Source: Planctomycetaceae bacterium (GTDB lineage Bacteria > Planctomycetota > Planctomycetia > Pirellulales > Thermoguttaceae). Taken from it: a stretch of 44,021 bases of DNA. This document shows, piece after piece, positions 15,806-24,515 of this stretch; within the stretch, counting starts at the first letter, position 1, and each line of letters opens with the position of its first letter. The translations under genes and the position numbers were made by a program. The notes under the pieces were generated by a model. The model saw nothing but the letters and a program-made list of their open reading frames with translations. It made no database searches and was not told the origin of the DNA. The DNA lies in assembly GCA_009778035.1 (NCBI GenBank), contig WRKP01000020.1:1-44021 (forward strand). The letters run 5' to 3'.

Positions 15806-15968
15806 AGTTTCAAATTGCTCTGGACGCGTTTTCGTCATTCCGGCGAAAGCCGGAACCCAGGGGAATCGGCATCGCACACAGTGGCTGGATCCCGGCCTGC
15901 GCCGGGATGACAAAGTGTGCGCCGGGATGACGGCTTTTTTGTCCAGAGTCATTTGAAATACGCTCCAG
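15804..15968. repeat. MITE A, copy 3 (best terminal inverted repeats)
   Basis: About 160 bp. The left end AGAGCGAGTTTCAAATTGC continuing to CTCTGGAC matches, in inverse orientation, the right end GTCCAGAGTCATTTGAAATA continuing to CGCTCCAG. The terminal inverted repeats are therefore about 27 bp. Two internal G+C hairpins are present, the second with an extra tandem GCGCCGGGATGACnn unit. It sits in the 424-bp gap between infC and the 16122 gene; the rest of that gap shows nothing else. Confidence 0.82.
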
Positions 15969-16121
15969 AGGAACGGTCGGCAACCGATCTTTTGCGACTT
16001 CTGTACCGCTTGTGCCGATTGTTCCCGTAAAATTTCTCTGGAAAAGTTTATCCAACCCCTATTTTTTTGCTTTTTTGCCTACCATGACCTATGCTGTTGC
16101 GTAAGGAATTCGAGACATCGA

Positions 16122-18248
16122 ATGGTATCAGCCGTGATTCCCCCCAATCGGCAAAATAGGATAACGCATTTCCTGCTCCCAGCAGGCCTTGCCGTCCTCT
16201 GCGCCCTCGCCGGTTGCCAATCCCTGCCCCGAAGCGGATTCGATCCCAGCGGCCAACGACTTTTTGAACATCGTCCCATTGCCGATTGTCCCCTTTTCAA
16301 CCGACAACGCTCTTCCTCGCCAACAACAATCACCAGCACGCCAACAAGCACCCCACCGCAAGCAATCGACCCGTTCGAAACACTCGGCGCCAGCACATTC
16401 ACGCCGTCGCCCAACGCTCTGCCCGGCAGTCTCGGAGCGGCACGAACCCATCCCGCCATTCCCCAACAGGGTTCCACCGCAACCGTTTTGCCGCCCGGCA
16501 CGCACAGCATCACGACTGCTCTGTTGGCCAATCCCGAAGCGGGCCCCACACCGCTCTTTGCCGATAGCGGCGGCTACGCCCTGCCGACCGTGCCCGTTGC
16601 TGGACCCGCTCTCATTATGACGCCCCGTGAACAAATCGCTCCCCTCGGCAGCGAAGTCATCCTCATTGCCAGCCGATTGGGAAACCGGGATCGGCTCGTT
16701 ACAAACGAGAAAATCGAATGGGCTCTCGAAGGCGTCGGACTCATCGAAAAAATTGATACCGGCTCCTGCCGCGATCTATTTTTCCTCGACCACGTCAAAG
16801 CCCGAAAAGTCTCCGAACGCTATGCCATCACGAAAACGAGCAGTTCCTACCAAACGCTCGATCGGGGAACGATCGACACGACGGACGACGTGCATCTGCT
16901 CCGAGGGCAAACTTGGGTTTCCGTCAATTCAATGAGGGAAGGAACGACACACGTCACGGCTTTCGCGCCCGGTATGGCAGATTGGTCAAAACGCACTGAC
17001 GTCGGAATCATCCATTGGGTCGATGCACAATGGGTTTTACCTCGGCTTGCCATCGCACCGGTCGGCGAAAGCCGGATATTGACAACGACCGTCCTTCGGG
17101 CAACGAACGGGCAACCCCGGCAGGGTTGGATTGTTCGCTACGAAATTCAAGGCGGTCCCGATGCGGCATTCCAAAATTTGCACGGCGGGAGCGGTTCGCA
17201 AGTCGAAGAAGTCGAAACCGACGCATCGGGTCAGGCGACGGCGATATTAAATCCGCTCGGGCACACTGCGGGAACGAATACGATTGCGATTCAAATCATT
17301 CGTCCGGCGGGGCTTGACGGCGACCGGCGGATTACGGTCGGCAGCGAAGTGATTCGTCAAACTTGGTCGGGCAGTCCGAATATGTTGCTGAACATTCGCG
17401 GCCCGAGCGAAGCCCGATTGGGACAGGAATTGCATTACGAAATTACGGCGGAAAACCGTTCCGCTTCGGCGATGCGCGGCGTTGTTGCCTTGCCGATTCC
17501 TCGCCTTGCAACTTATGTTCGGAGCGAGTCGGGCGGGGTTTTGCAGGAATCGACGGTATTATGGAATATGGATTTGATGCCGCACAGTACGGCAAGCGTC
17601 CATGTTGTTTTGCGACAAGACACGGCGGGTTCGCTTTGGTTGCGTCCCGAATTTCGCCGAACGAATCAGGTTGTTTCTTCGCCGATGATTGAGCAGCCGT
17701 CCAGTCCGGCACTGCCGAGTCCGAGTCCGGTGGAGAGCGGGGCGAGTGTATTTCCGGGCGCAGTGCCGAGTCCGCCGCCGGTTTTGCCGTCCATTCCAGC
17801 ATCGCCGCCAACATCGCCGCCGGCGGCGACGACTTTTGCGCCGCGGCCGTCGTTATCCGTGCAGTTGGAGCCCCATTGGGAGACTCCGGTGATGTTGAAT
17901 AACATGTTTGTGTTGAATGCAAACGTTACCAATACGGGAACGGCGGATGTTCGGAATATGATGATCGTGATTCCGTTGCCGAACGAGTTTCGTGGTCAAA
18001 CGATTCTCGCGGGCTCGGAGCAATTAGCATCGGATGGGACTATCGAACGACCAAAGCCAGATTGGACGGGGGACAACGATGAGGTCAATCATCAGGTCAG
18101 GTTGCAGGTTCCGGTGCTTGCGGCGGGGAAGACGGCTCAATTTCAGGTGAAGTATCCGACGATAGGCTTGCAGGGATATGAGATTACCTGTACGGTTTTT
18201 GTGGAGGGGCAGCAAGTGGCGCAGGGCACCCGTCGGATTGTACCGTGA
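16122..18248 (+). CDS. Large DUF11-domain lipoprotein
   Basis: 708 residues. The signal peptide ends in a lipobox (LAVLCALAGC, Cys32), so the protein should be lipid-anchored. Residues about 40-140 are low-complexity Pro/Thr/Ser. Bacterial Ig-like regions follow: one about 165-300 with ITPREQIAPLGSEVILIA-type strands, and one near 335-420 (PRQGWIVRYEI, DASGQATAILNPLGHTAGTNTI). Two DUF11 beta-sandwich domains lie at about 425-515 (LGQELHYEITAENRSASA) and 585-700 (MFVLNANVTNTGTADVRNMM), separated by a Pro/Ser-rich linker (SPALPSPSPVESG, PSPPPVLPSIPASPP). Planctomycete proteins of this layout are thought to be cell-surface structural proteins. It is an isolated gene. Confidence 0.78.
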   Translation: MVSAVIPPNRQNRITHFLLPAGLAVLCALAGCQSLPRSGFDPSGQRLFEHRPIADCPLFNRQRSSSPTTITSTPTSTPPQAIDPFETLGASTFTPSPNALPGSLGAARTHPAIPQQGSTATVLPPGTHSITTALLANPEAGPTPLFADSGGYALPTVPVAGPALIMTPREQIAPLGSEVILIASRLGNRDRLVTNEKIEWALEGVGLIEKIDTGSCRDLFFLDHVKARKVSERYAITKTSSSYQTLDRGTIDTTDDVHLLRGQTWVSVNSMREGTTHVTAFAPGMADWSKRTDVGIIHWVDAQWVLPRLAIAPVGESRILTTTVLRATNGQPRQGWIVRYEIQGGPDAAFQNLHGGSGSQVEEVETDASGQATAILNPLGHTAGTNTIAIQIIRPAGLDGDRRITVGSEVIRQTWSGSPNMLLNIRGPSEARLGQELHYEITAENRSASAMRGVVALPIPRLATYVRSESGGVLQESTVLWNMDLMPHSTASVHVVLRQDTAGSLWLRPEFRRTNQVVSSPMIEQPSSPALPSPSPVESGASVFPGAVPSPPPVLPSIPASPPTSPPAATTFAPRPSLSVQLEPHWETPVMLNNMFVLNANVTNTGTADVRNMMIVIPLPNEFRGQTILAGSEQLASDGTIERPKPDWTGDNDEVNHQVRLQVPVLAAGKTAQFQVKYPTIGLQGYEITCTVFVEGQQVAQGTRRIVP

Positions 18249-18277
18249 GAGAGCCGCGGGGCGTTTCTTCGCAAAGA

Positions 18278-18293
18278 GGGGGCGTCAGCCCCC
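18278..18293. repeat. G+C hairpin after the DUF11 gene
   Basis: GGGGGC-gtca-GCCCCC, 30 nt after the stop at 18248; a possible terminator of the planctomycete G+C palindrome type, without a T-run. Confidence 0.5.
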
Positions 18294-18364
18294 GGATTCC
18301 GCCACGGACTCTGTGAACAAAGTTGACGCATTGCCCTTAACTCGGTCACACTCGGGCGGCCTCT

Positions 18365-18393
18365 TTGAAAAGTGCTTCCCACCATGGTACAAT
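18365..18393 (+). promoter_or_regulatory. Promoter of the AMP-binding gene, leaderless type
   Basis: TTGAAA (18365-18370), 17 bp, TACAAT (18388-18393), 6 nt to the ATG at 18400. This fixes the start codon at 18400 rather than at the longer open frame upstream. Confidence 0.7.
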
Positions 18394-18399
18394 GGCACC

Positions 18400-20010
18400 A
18401 TGTCGACGCACGCTCCCCTTACTCCGATTCGGCAAGTGCTCCGCGCCTGCCGAGCCGATATGAAAAATCTTAAATTTGCCGACTCCACCGGCGTCGAACT
18501 GACAGGCGGGCGGACATTCATGACCATCCTCATCCTGCGCAAAGTCCTTCGCCGAATCCTCGCACGAAACGAACAAAACGTCGGACTCCTCATGCCAACC
18601 TCCGTCTACGGCGCACTCGCCAACCTGACACTCGCCCTCGATTGCCGAACCGCCGTCAACCTAAATTACACTTTCCACTCCGATACCATCAATTACTGCA
18701 TCGAACAAGCCGGTATCAAACACGTGATCACCAGCCGAAAAGTGCTGGAACGCTTTCCCCATATCAAAATCAATGCCGAACTGATCGTCATGGAGGACCT
18801 GCGAAGCAAGGTTACTTGGCTCGATAAAATCATCGGTATCGTCGATGGTTACATCACGCCCATCATCTGCCTCGAAATCGTATTCGGGAACAACCGCGTT
18901 TCGCTGGACGATGTCTTGACGATTATTTACACATCCGGCTCGACCGGCACGCCAAAAGGTGCAATGATCACCCATCGGAATATGGTCGAAAATGTCGATG
19001 CGTTTTTCCAACATTTGAATCTGCAAAAATCCGATTTGCTTTTGGGAGCGTTGCCGCTTTTTCATGCGTTTGGTTACACGACTTCGTTTTGGATGCCCGC
19101 GATGTCCGGCATGAAAGGTATTTATCATTTCAATCCGCTCGAACCCAAAAAAATGGCCGAATTGGCTCGGCAATATCAATGTACCGCAATGCCGACCACG
19201 CCGACGTTCTTGCGGAACTATCTCAAACATTCGCAAAAGGAAGACTTTGAGTCGGTGCATACCGTCGTATGCGGTGCGGAAAAGTTGCCGACCGACCTGA
19301 TTGATGCTTGGGATGCAAAATTCGGCGTTCGGCCTGTCGAAGGTTACGGAACGACGGAATTATCGCCCGTCGCCGCGGTGAATGTCCCGAAGGTACGGCG
19401 TGAGGACACGCAAAATTGGCTGCGGGAGGGAACGATAGGCCGACCGTTGCCCAATTTGCAAGCACGCGTTGTGCATTTAGAAACGGGCGAGGCGCTTCCG
19501 CCGGAGATGGCTGGGATGCTGCAAATCAAGGGCCCGAGCGTGATGAAGGGGTATTATAAAAATCCTGAAAAGACCGATGCGGTGCTCAAAGACGGTTGGT
19601 ACACGACGGGCGACATTGCGAAAATCGACGCGGAGGGTTTTATATGGATTGTGGGCCGAGAGAGCCGAATATCCAAGATTGGCGGCGAGATGGTTCCGCA
19701 TATTTTGATAGAGGATGCGATCACGAAAATAATTGCATCTCGTTTGTCGGGCGATTTGGAGGGCGAGCCTGCGATTGCGGTATCGTCGATTGCGGATGAG
19801 CGACGCGGCGAGCGGTTGATTGTGCTTTATCGGGCATTGCCGTTGTCGGCGGAGGAGATCTGTAAGTTATTGCAGCAATCGGGCTTACCGAACATTTGGA
19901 TTCCGTATACGAAGGACTTTTTGCAGGTTGAATCGATACCGATTTTGGGAACGGGCAAACTCGACTTGCGAGCGGTGAAGGACCTGGCCGAAAAGGTCGC
20001 CTCGCAGTGA
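18400..20010 (+). CDS. AMP-forming acyl-CoA/acyl-ACP synthetase, Aas-like
   Basis: 536 residues from the ATG at 18400. An ANL-superfamily enzyme that activates a carboxylic acid, probably a fatty acid, as the acyl-adenylate before transfer to a thiol. Motifs: A3 IIYTSGSTGTPKGAMITHRN (residues about 173-192); LPLFHAFGYT; VCGAEKLP, a form typical of the adenylation domain of Aas (acyl-ACP synthetase/lysophospholipid acyltransferase); VEGYGTTELSPV (A5); DGWYTTGDIAKID (A7); and GRESRISKIGGEMV with the C-terminal catalytic-Lys segment (GTGKLDLRAVKDL). The PlsC-like half of bifunctional Aas is absent, so it acts alone or with a separate acyltransferase. Confidence 0.85.
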   Translation: MSTHAPLTPIRQVLRACRADMKNLKFADSTGVELTGGRTFMTILILRKVLRRILARNEQNVGLLMPTSVYGALANLTLALDCRTAVNLNYTFHSDTINYCIEQAGIKHVITSRKVLERFPHIKINAELIVMEDLRSKVTWLDKIIGIVDGYITPIICLEIVFGNNRVSLDDVLTIIYTSGSTGTPKGAMITHRNMVENVDAFFQHLNLQKSDLLLGALPLFHAFGYTTSFWMPAMSGMKGIYHFNPLEPKKMAELARQYQCTAMPTTPTFLRNYLKHSQKEDFESVHTVVCGAEKLPTDLIDAWDAKFGVRPVEGYGTTELSPVAAVNVPKVRREDTQNWLREGTIGRPLPNLQARVVHLETGEALPPEMAGMLQIKGPSVMKGYYKNPEKTDAVLKDGWYTTGDIAKIDAEGFIWIVGRESRISKIGGEMVPHILIEDAITKIIASRLSGDLEGEPAIAVSSIADERRGERLIVLYRALPLSAEEICKLLQQSGLPNIWIPYTKDFLQVESIPILGTGKLDLRAVKDLAEKVASQ

Positions 20011-20076
20011 TGGAAGCAAGGCCCGACCCATTTTGAACACGCTTGAGCCTCCCGTTTATGCGAGTTTTGCGCTACA

Positions 20077-20104
20077 TTGACTTTTTGCAAAAGCGTGCGA
20101 CAAT
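20077..20104 (+). promoter_or_regulatory. argB promoter, leaderless type
   Basis: TTGACT (20077-20082), 16 bp, GACAAT (20099-20104), 6 nt to the first ATG at 20111 (9 nt to the next in-frame ATG). Confidence 0.65.
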
Positions 20105-20110
20105 AGCACT

Positions 20111-21013
20111 ATGATGATGCAGGTTTGCAAAGCGATGGAAAAGGCCGATGTGCTGATCGAAGCCATGAAATGGATTCGACAACATCGCGGCAAAATTACC
20201 GTTATCAAAATCGGAGGCTCTCTCATGGAAGACGAAGCCGCAATGACGCATCTCCTGCTCGATACCGTCTTTATGGAATCCGTCGGGATGCAGCCCGTCA
20301 TCGTTCACGGCGGCGGAAAAGCCATCAGCGAAGCAATGCAACATGCCGGAATCGAGCCCAAATTCGTCCAAGGACGGCGATATACCGACTCGCAATCGCT
20401 CGAAATCGTTAAACGCGTCCTCGGCAAAGAAATCAACGAGCATATCATCGAACAACTCGCCATGTACGAAGGGCAGGCGAAATCCTTGAGCGTGTGTTTC
20501 GACACCAACGTGCTGTTCGGCGAAAAATTAGCCCTGTCCGACGAACACGGTACGGCAATTGATATGGGCTGGGTCGGCAGCGTAACACGGGTCGATGCCG
20601 ATGCAATCCGCAAATTGTGTGCGCAGGAAATCATTCCCGTAATTCCGTCCGTCGCCCTGATGGATGACGGCAGCGGTCAAGCACTGAATGTCAATGCCGA
20701 CACGGCTGCGACGGCGGTTGCCAAAGAGTTGCAGGCCGAAAAATTGGTTTTCGTCAGCGAAGTGAATGGCCTGCGGACGGATCCCAACAATCCAGATTCG
20801 ATGATTGATTCGCTGACTGCCGAACAGGCCCGGCAGTTGTTGTCATCATCAGGCTCCATCGTCGGTGGAATGATACCGAAAATTCAGGCGTGTTTGGAAA
20901 CGTTGGAGCGTGGGGTCAACAAGATACACATCATTAACGGTCGGCTACGGCACGCATTACTGTTGGAAATCTTTACGAGTATGGGCGTCGGGACGGAAAT
21001 TGTCAATCCGTAG
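20111..21013 (+). CDS. argB: Acetylglutamate kinase
   Basis: 300 residues, normal for the arginine-sensitive hexameric class that has an extra N-terminal helix (here [19 protein letters not shown]). It phosphorylates N-acetyl-L-glutamate in arginine synthesis. Motifs: [21 protein letters not shown] (phosphate-binding), FVQGRRYTD (acetylglutamate binding), [16 protein letters not shown] and [15 protein letters not shown] (ATP site), [15 protein letters not shown], and a C-terminal [17 protein letters not shown]. The product feeds the same pathway as carbamoyl phosphate, but the gene is not linked to other arg genes. Its TAG stop abuts MITE A copy 4. Confidence 0.95.
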   Translation: MMMQVCKAMEKADVLIEAMKWIRQHRGKITVIKIGGSLMEDEAAMTHLLLDTVFMESVGMQPVIVHGGGKAISEAMQHAGIEPKFVQGRRYTDSQSLEIVKRVLGKEINEHIIEQLAMYEGQAKSLSVCFDTNVLFGEKLALSDEHGTAIDMGWVGSVTRVDADAIRKLCAQEIIPVIPSVALMDDGSGQALNVNADTAATAVAKELQAEKLVFVSEVNGLRTDPNNPDSMIDSLTAEQARQLLSSSGSIVGGMIPKIQACLETLERGVNKIHIINGRLRHALLLEIFTSMGVGTEIVNP

Positions 21014-21196
21014 TTAGAGCGTTTTTCGAATTAGTGTGGACTCATTCTCGTCATCCCGGCGCAAGCCGGGAACCAGACATTGCATGCGATGCCAGTCCTC
21101 TGGGTTCCGGCCTCCGGGTTCCGGCTTTCGCCGGAATGACGATGTGCGTGCTGGGATGGCGGAGGGGCGTCCTGAGCAAATTGAAACACGCTCTCA
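21014..21196. repeat. MITE A, copy 4, between convergent argB and purE
   Basis: The left end TTAGAGCGTTTTTCGAATT starts one base after the argB stop. The two hairpins (GTCATCCCGGCG..., GCCGGAATGAC) contain a small duplication of GGGTTCCGGC. The right end AAATTGAAACACGCTCTCA contains the purE stop (TCA, reverse strand). The element fills the whole space between the two genes. Confidence 0.8.
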
Positions 21197-21697
21197 CCCG
21201 CCACTTTTGATTTTCGCTTGCAGAGCAGCATTTTTTTCGGCAATTTTCTTCGGCAGGCTCGCTCTAAATTCCTCCAATTTCTTTTGCAGTGCCGGATCGG
21301 ACAGAGCGAGAATTTGAACGGCCAAAATGCCTGCATTGCGTGCTCCGCCGGAATTGGCGGCGACCGTCGCGACGGCAATGTCGCCCGGCATTTGAACGAC
21401 CGAAAGCAAGGAATCGAGCCCGCCAGCAAGGTCCGTCGGGACCGGTATGCCGATGACGGGCAGGGTTGTATGGGCGGCAACGACGCCAGCAAGGTGTGCT
21501 GCTCCGCCTGCCGCACAAATGATGACTCGCAATCCCCGGCTGATGGCGGTTTCGGTATATTCTTTGACGGCAGCCGGCGTGCGGTGCGCGCTCATCACAT
21601 TGACTTCGTACTGTACTCCAAATTCATCGAGTGCTTTGGCAACGGCGTTGATTTTGCTCCAATCGCTGTCGCTGCCCATTAAAATTCCAACTTGCAT
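21194..21697 (-). CDS. purE: N5-carboxyaminoimidazole ribonucleotide mutase, class I PurE
   Basis: 167 residues. Class I PurE moves the carboxyl group of N5-CAIR to give CAIR in purine synthesis. Signature [20 protein letters not shown] at the N-terminus, [17 protein letters not shown] with the catalytic His, then [46 protein letters not shown] and the octamer-forming [13 protein letters not shown]. The class II-specific changes are absent. purK is not adjacent. Its stop codon lies in the terminus of MITE A copy 4. Confidence 0.95.
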   Translation of the reverse strand: MQVGILMGSDSDWSKINAVAKALDEFGVQYEVNVMSAHRTPAAVKEYTETAISRGLRVIICAAGGAAHLAGVVAAHTTLPVIGIPVPTDLAGGLDSLLSVVQMPGDIAVATVAANSGGARNAGILAVQILALSDPALQKKLEEFRASLPKKIAEKNAALQAKIKSGG

Positions 21698-21735
21698 TAA
21701 GCGTTTTCGTTTGTTGATTGTTTAAGATGGCGACC

Positions 21736-21764
21736 ATTATGCCGTGAATTTGCGAAAATGTCAA
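21736..21764 (-). promoter_or_regulatory. purE promoter
   Basis: TTGACA (21764-21759), 17 bp, CATAAT (21741-21736), about 38 nt of leader to the ATG at 21697. Confidence 0.6.
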
Positions 21765-21804
21765 CGGGCGTCGCCCCCGGGGCTCACGCCCTTCGCTCGT
21801 GCTC

Positions 21805-21832
21805 TTGACGCCGCCGATTCTGACGGTATAAT
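21805..21832 (+). promoter_or_regulatory. rpsN-rpsH promoter
   Basis: TTGACG (21805-21810), 16 bp, TATAAT (21827-21832), 24 nt to the rpsN ATG at 21857. No clear Shine-Dalgarno is present. Confidence 0.65.
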
Positions 21833-21856
21833 ACCGGAAACTTTTGTGTGAAAAAT

Positions 21857-22042
21857 ATGGCAAGCAAAGCGAAAATACTCAAAGCACAGCGAAAACCAAA
21901 GTTTTCGACCCGATCGGAAAACCGTTGCCAACTATGCGGAAGGCCAAGAGCCGTCTACCGAAAATTCGGAATCTGCCGTATCTGCTTCCGAAATCTCGCC
22001 AGCCAAGGCTTTATCCCAGGAGTCAAAAAAGCCAGTTGGTAA
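21857..22042 (+). CDS. rpsN: Ribosomal protein S14, zinc-binding (type Z)
   Basis: 61 residues, the normal length of the short Zn-containing S14. Two CxxC pairs (CQLCG and CRICF) with the intervening [11 protein letters not shown] are present, and the C-terminus is [14 protein letters not shown] as in the family. It is part of the 30S head. The upstream ATG at 21848 is rejected in favour of MASKAKIL. It is followed 35 nt later by rpsH but not preceded by rplE, as it would be in an intact spc operon. Confidence 0.95.
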   Translation: MASKAKILKAQRKPKFSTRSENRCQLCGRPRAVYRKFGICRICFRNLASQGFIPGVKKASW

Positions 22043-22077
22043 ACTTAATCACACCAATACAACCATAAATTACGACC

Positions 22078-22473
22078 ATGATGACCGACCCGATTGCCGA
22101 CATGCTCACCCGAATTCGGAACGCTGTCCGCATTGAAAAGCCCTCCGTTGATATGCCCCTTTCGCTTGAAAAGAAGGGAATCGCCGACGTTTTGAAGCGT
22201 GAAGGATACATTTGGGACTGGGAAGTCCTCGAAGAAAAGCCTGTTTCCAAGTTGCGTGTTCATTTGAAGTACGGCCCCAACGGCGAAAAGGTGATTGACC
22301 GTCTTGACCGGGTAAGCAAGCCGGGCCGGCGGATTTATCTCGGGGTAGAGGATTTGAAGCCGGTTCTCAACGGTTTGGGAATCAGGGTATTGAACACGAA
22401 CCGTGGCATTTTGAGTGACCGCGAGGCGAAACTGAAAAACGTCGGCGGCGAAGTCGTTTGTTCCGTCTGGTAA
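22078..22473 (+). CDS. rpsH: Ribosomal protein S8
   Basis: 131 residues. S8 binds the central domain of 16S rRNA early in 30S assembly. Recognised from TDPIADMLTRIRNAVR at the N-terminus, GYIWDWEV, RVSKPGRRIYLG and the C-terminal LNTNRGILSDREAKLKNVGGEVVCSVW. rplF does not follow; the next gene is on the other strand. Confidence 0.96.
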   Translation: MMTDPIADMLTRIRNAVRIEKPSVDMPLSLEKKGIADVLKREGYIWDWEVLEEKPVSKLRVHLKYGPNGEKVIDRLDRVSKPGRRIYLGVEDLKPVLNGLGIRVLNTNRGILSDREAKLKNVGGEVVCSVW

Positions 22474-22495
22474 GGCGAGCGACGGCCTTACCGAT

Positions 22496-22525
22496 TGTCA
22501 TTCCGGCAAAGACCGGAATGATGAC
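22496..22525. repeat. Short palindrome after rpsH related to MITE A
   Basis: GTCATTCCGGCAAAGACCGGAATGA forms one hairpin of the MITE A type without the rest of the element. It is 23 nt past the rpsH stop and is a plausible terminator for the S14-S8 transcript. Confidence 0.6.
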
Positions 22526-22545
22526 TTGAAATGTGTGCAATCCGC

Positions 22546-23217
22546 TCAACGCAGGCGGTGCATTTCGAGATTGTCGGCATCAATCCGGTGAAGTTTGTGC
22601 GGATCATAATGATGAAACAGGGCTCCAATCTGTTGGGCAATCACCTGCGAAAACTGCGGACGGAATTGGGTTTCGACCTGCGGCCCGCCCGATAACGGCA
22701 TGTTCGGAGGGTCGATGATCATCAAACTCTCCGATGCCAATATCTTGCCCGTCGCAACCTCTATCGCTTGAACATGAACCTGACACTTGCCCTGAATCAA
22801 TGCCGGATTCTGCGGATCGCGAACCTGAAAACCCACTATATCAAAGCCGATCACAATGTCGGCCTGGATTGACCGGTCTTTGCCCACTTCGACGAAGGTC
22901 TCGAAATTGTTATTGCGTTCATCGAGCCAGGCTTCGACTTTTGGCTGTTCAACTACTTTCAATTTTTTATTTCGTACCTTTTCATCCAACTGCGAATTAA
23001 GATGCCGAGCGATTTCTCTCGGGGCGTTTTGTAATTCAAACGCATTAGACACAACGGCACGCGGCACCACAGCAACACGCTTTTCGCCTTTGAGCAAAAT
23101 GTCGTATGTCGGCGGTGAATCCGTTCCTTTGATGATCATCATGCCGGTCAGTAGCAAACCCTGACAGCCGGTAAAAGTCAATGCAAGTAATAGTAATAGT
23201 ATCGTTGTCTGTTTCAT
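22546..23217 (-). CDS. Hypothetical lipoprotein, CsgG/LpoB-like fold possible
   Basis: 223 residues with a signal peptide and lipobox (LLALTFTGC, Cys18). The mature part has the order expected of the CsgG/LpoB/TolB-N fold: KRVAVVPRAVVSN, a helix (APREIARHLNSQLDEKV), KLKVVEQPKVEAWLDE, then IQADIVIGFDIVGFQV and a strand with a conserved-looking EVATGKILASESL. This fold match is an inference from the pattern only. A cell-envelope location is likely. It lies downstream of the ruvX hairpin. Confidence 0.55.
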   Translation of the reverse strand: MKQTTILLLLLALTFTGCQGLLLTGMMIIKGTDSPPTYDILLKGEKRVAVVPRAVVSNAFELQNAPREIARHLNSQLDEKVRNKKLKVVEQPKVEAWLDERNNNFETFVEVGKDRSIQADIVIGFDIVGFQVRDPQNPALIQGKCQVHVQAIEVATGKILASESLMIIDPPNMPLSGGPQVETQFRPQFSQVIAQQIGALFHHYDPHKLHRIDADNLEMHRLR

Positions 23218-23233
23218 AAGGTATTATGTGTTG

Positions 23234-23264
23234 GGTTAACAGAGCCCGTATTGGACTGTTAACC
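23234..23264. terminator. Hairpin at the end of ruvX
   Basis: GGTTAACAG (23234-23242) and CTGTTAACC (23256-23264) form a perfect 9-bp stem with a 13-nt loop. It overlaps the ruvX stop and separates ruvX from the lipoprotein gene. There is no T-run, so termination is not certain. Confidence 0.5.
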
Positions 23265-23762
23265 TATTCCCAAAAATTCTGTTGTTCCTTTGCATCCCGA
23301 GTCCAAATATGCCGACAGCAATATCTGGGCGGCAAGTTTATCCCGTCGTTCTTTGCGTTTTTTGTCGGTCAAGCCCGCTTCCCGCAAGATGCGTTCGGCT
23401 TCGACTGATGTATAACGCTCATCCATATAATCGACTTCAATTCCGGTGATTTCCCGGAGCCATTTTCCGAATTGCAGGACTTCCTTTGCCTTTTCGCTCA
23501 CATCGCCGCTCAAATGCAATGGCAATCCGAGGACGAATCGGACAACCCGTTCTTCGCGGACCAGTTGCCGAAAGTATTGGGCATCTTTGTCGAGCGACTT
23601 GCGGATGTATGTTTCATAAGGACTCGCCAACACGCGACCCGCATCGCTGATGGCAATGCCGATGCGAACCGTGCCGAAGTCGATGCCTGCGATTTTGCCG
23701 GTCGGCAAGGAGTCTGGAGTCTGGAAACAGGAAACAGGAGTTGCGGTGTTTTGTGTTTTCAT
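23259..23762 (-). CDS. ruvX: RuvX/YqgF family putative Holliday junction resolvase
   Basis: 167 residues. An RNase H-like nuclease essential in many bacteria, implicated in 16S pre-rRNA 5' maturation and in Holliday junction resolution. Motifs: KIAGIDFGTVRIGIAISDA with the first catalytic Asp, FVLGLPLHLSGDVSEKA, VDYMDERYTSVEAE with the Glu/Asp, and DKLAAQILLSAYLDSG with the last Asp. The Pro/Thr-rich first 20 residues are not conserved and may mean a later start. Sixteen nt downstream of the membrane-protein gene at 23779, so probably cotranscribed. Confidence 0.92.
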   Translation of the reverse strand: MKTQNTATPVSCFQTPDSLPTGKIAGIDFGTVRIGIAISDAGRVLASPYETYIRKSLDKDAQYFRQLVREERVVRFVLGLPLHLSGDVSEKAKEVLQFGKWLREITGIEVDYMDERYTSVEAERILREAGLTDKKRKERRDKLAAQILLSAYLDSGCKGTTEFLGIG

Positions 23763-23778
23763 GTGATGTTTTTTCTAC

Positions 23779-24237
23779 TTACTCCTGCCTCCTAACTTCT
23801 ATCCAAAATGCCGTCTTTAACTCGCTTAACACAAAGGCGGGCACCAGTGCCGACCAAGGAACACTTCGCCACGTCAACACGTCGGGAACTTTGTAATCGT
23901 GAACGTATCCCCAAAGTGATATTGCAATGTCAACATTGCCGCAATGTTCTATCCGTGTTGCCATAAATATCCGGGCTTCTTCGGGCTTCGCCTTCACGAC
24001 GACGATGCAGGAGCAAATGATACCTGCGATTAGCAGGCCGGTGATAGCAAAAAGGCTAATCATGGCGTGCTTCGTGCGTTTCACGGTGAATTCCTTTTTT
24101 CTCCGCGTACTCACCAGTGCCAAGCCGATTAAACCGACGGCAAGTACGAGGAGCGGCATTTTGGGCAGTTCCGTCAGCATCAAGAGCATAATGGCAACCG
24201 CAAACAGGCCAACGATGATGTGTTTTTTGCGTTTCAT
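23779..24237 (-). CDS. Small membrane protein with an internal repeat
   Basis: 152 residues, three hydrophobic segments. Residues 1-20 (KRKKHIIVGLFAVAIMLLM) resemble residues 53-72 (KRTKHAMISLFAITGLLIA), suggesting a duplicated basic-plus-helix unit. After the last helix comes an extracytoplasmic or cytoplasmic domain of about 80 residues (RIEHCGNVDIAISLWGYVHDY). No family is recognised. Same strand and 16 nt before ruvX, so probably one transcript. Confidence 0.6.
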   Translation of the reverse strand: MKRKKHIIVGLFAVAIMLLMLTELPKMPLLVLAVGLIGLALVSTRRKKEFTVKRTKHAMISLFAITGLLIAGIICSCIVVVKAKPEEARIFMATRIEHCGNVDIAISLWGYVHDYKVPDVLTWRSVPWSALVPAFVLSELKTAFWIEVRRQE

Positions 24238-24323
24238 GAAAGATTTTTTTGTGAATTGTTCCCGCTACGCGAACGGACTGCCGAGATGGTACAGAATGTT
24301 CCCCATTGCTGTCAAGAGTATTT

Positions 24324-24473
24324 TTAGAGCATATTCAGATTGGTATGGATGCGTTTTCGTCATTCCGGCGAAAGCCGGAATCCAGAGGAATCGGCATCGC
24401 ACGTAGTGTCTGGATCCCGGCCTGCGCCGGGATGACGGCTTTTTTGTACAGAGTAATTTGAAATACGCTCTAG
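24324..24473. repeat. MITE A, copy 5
   Basis: About 150 bp with both hairpins well kept (ATTCCGGCGAAAGCCGGAAT; ATCCCGGCCTGCGCCGGGAT), a T6 stretch at 24440-24445, and the right end GAAATACGCTCTAG. It fills the gap between two reverse-strand genes. Confidence 0.85.
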
Positions 24474-24515
24474 TTCGCAAGATCGCGCGAGCGGGGGGCG
24501 TGCGTCGCGGTCAAC

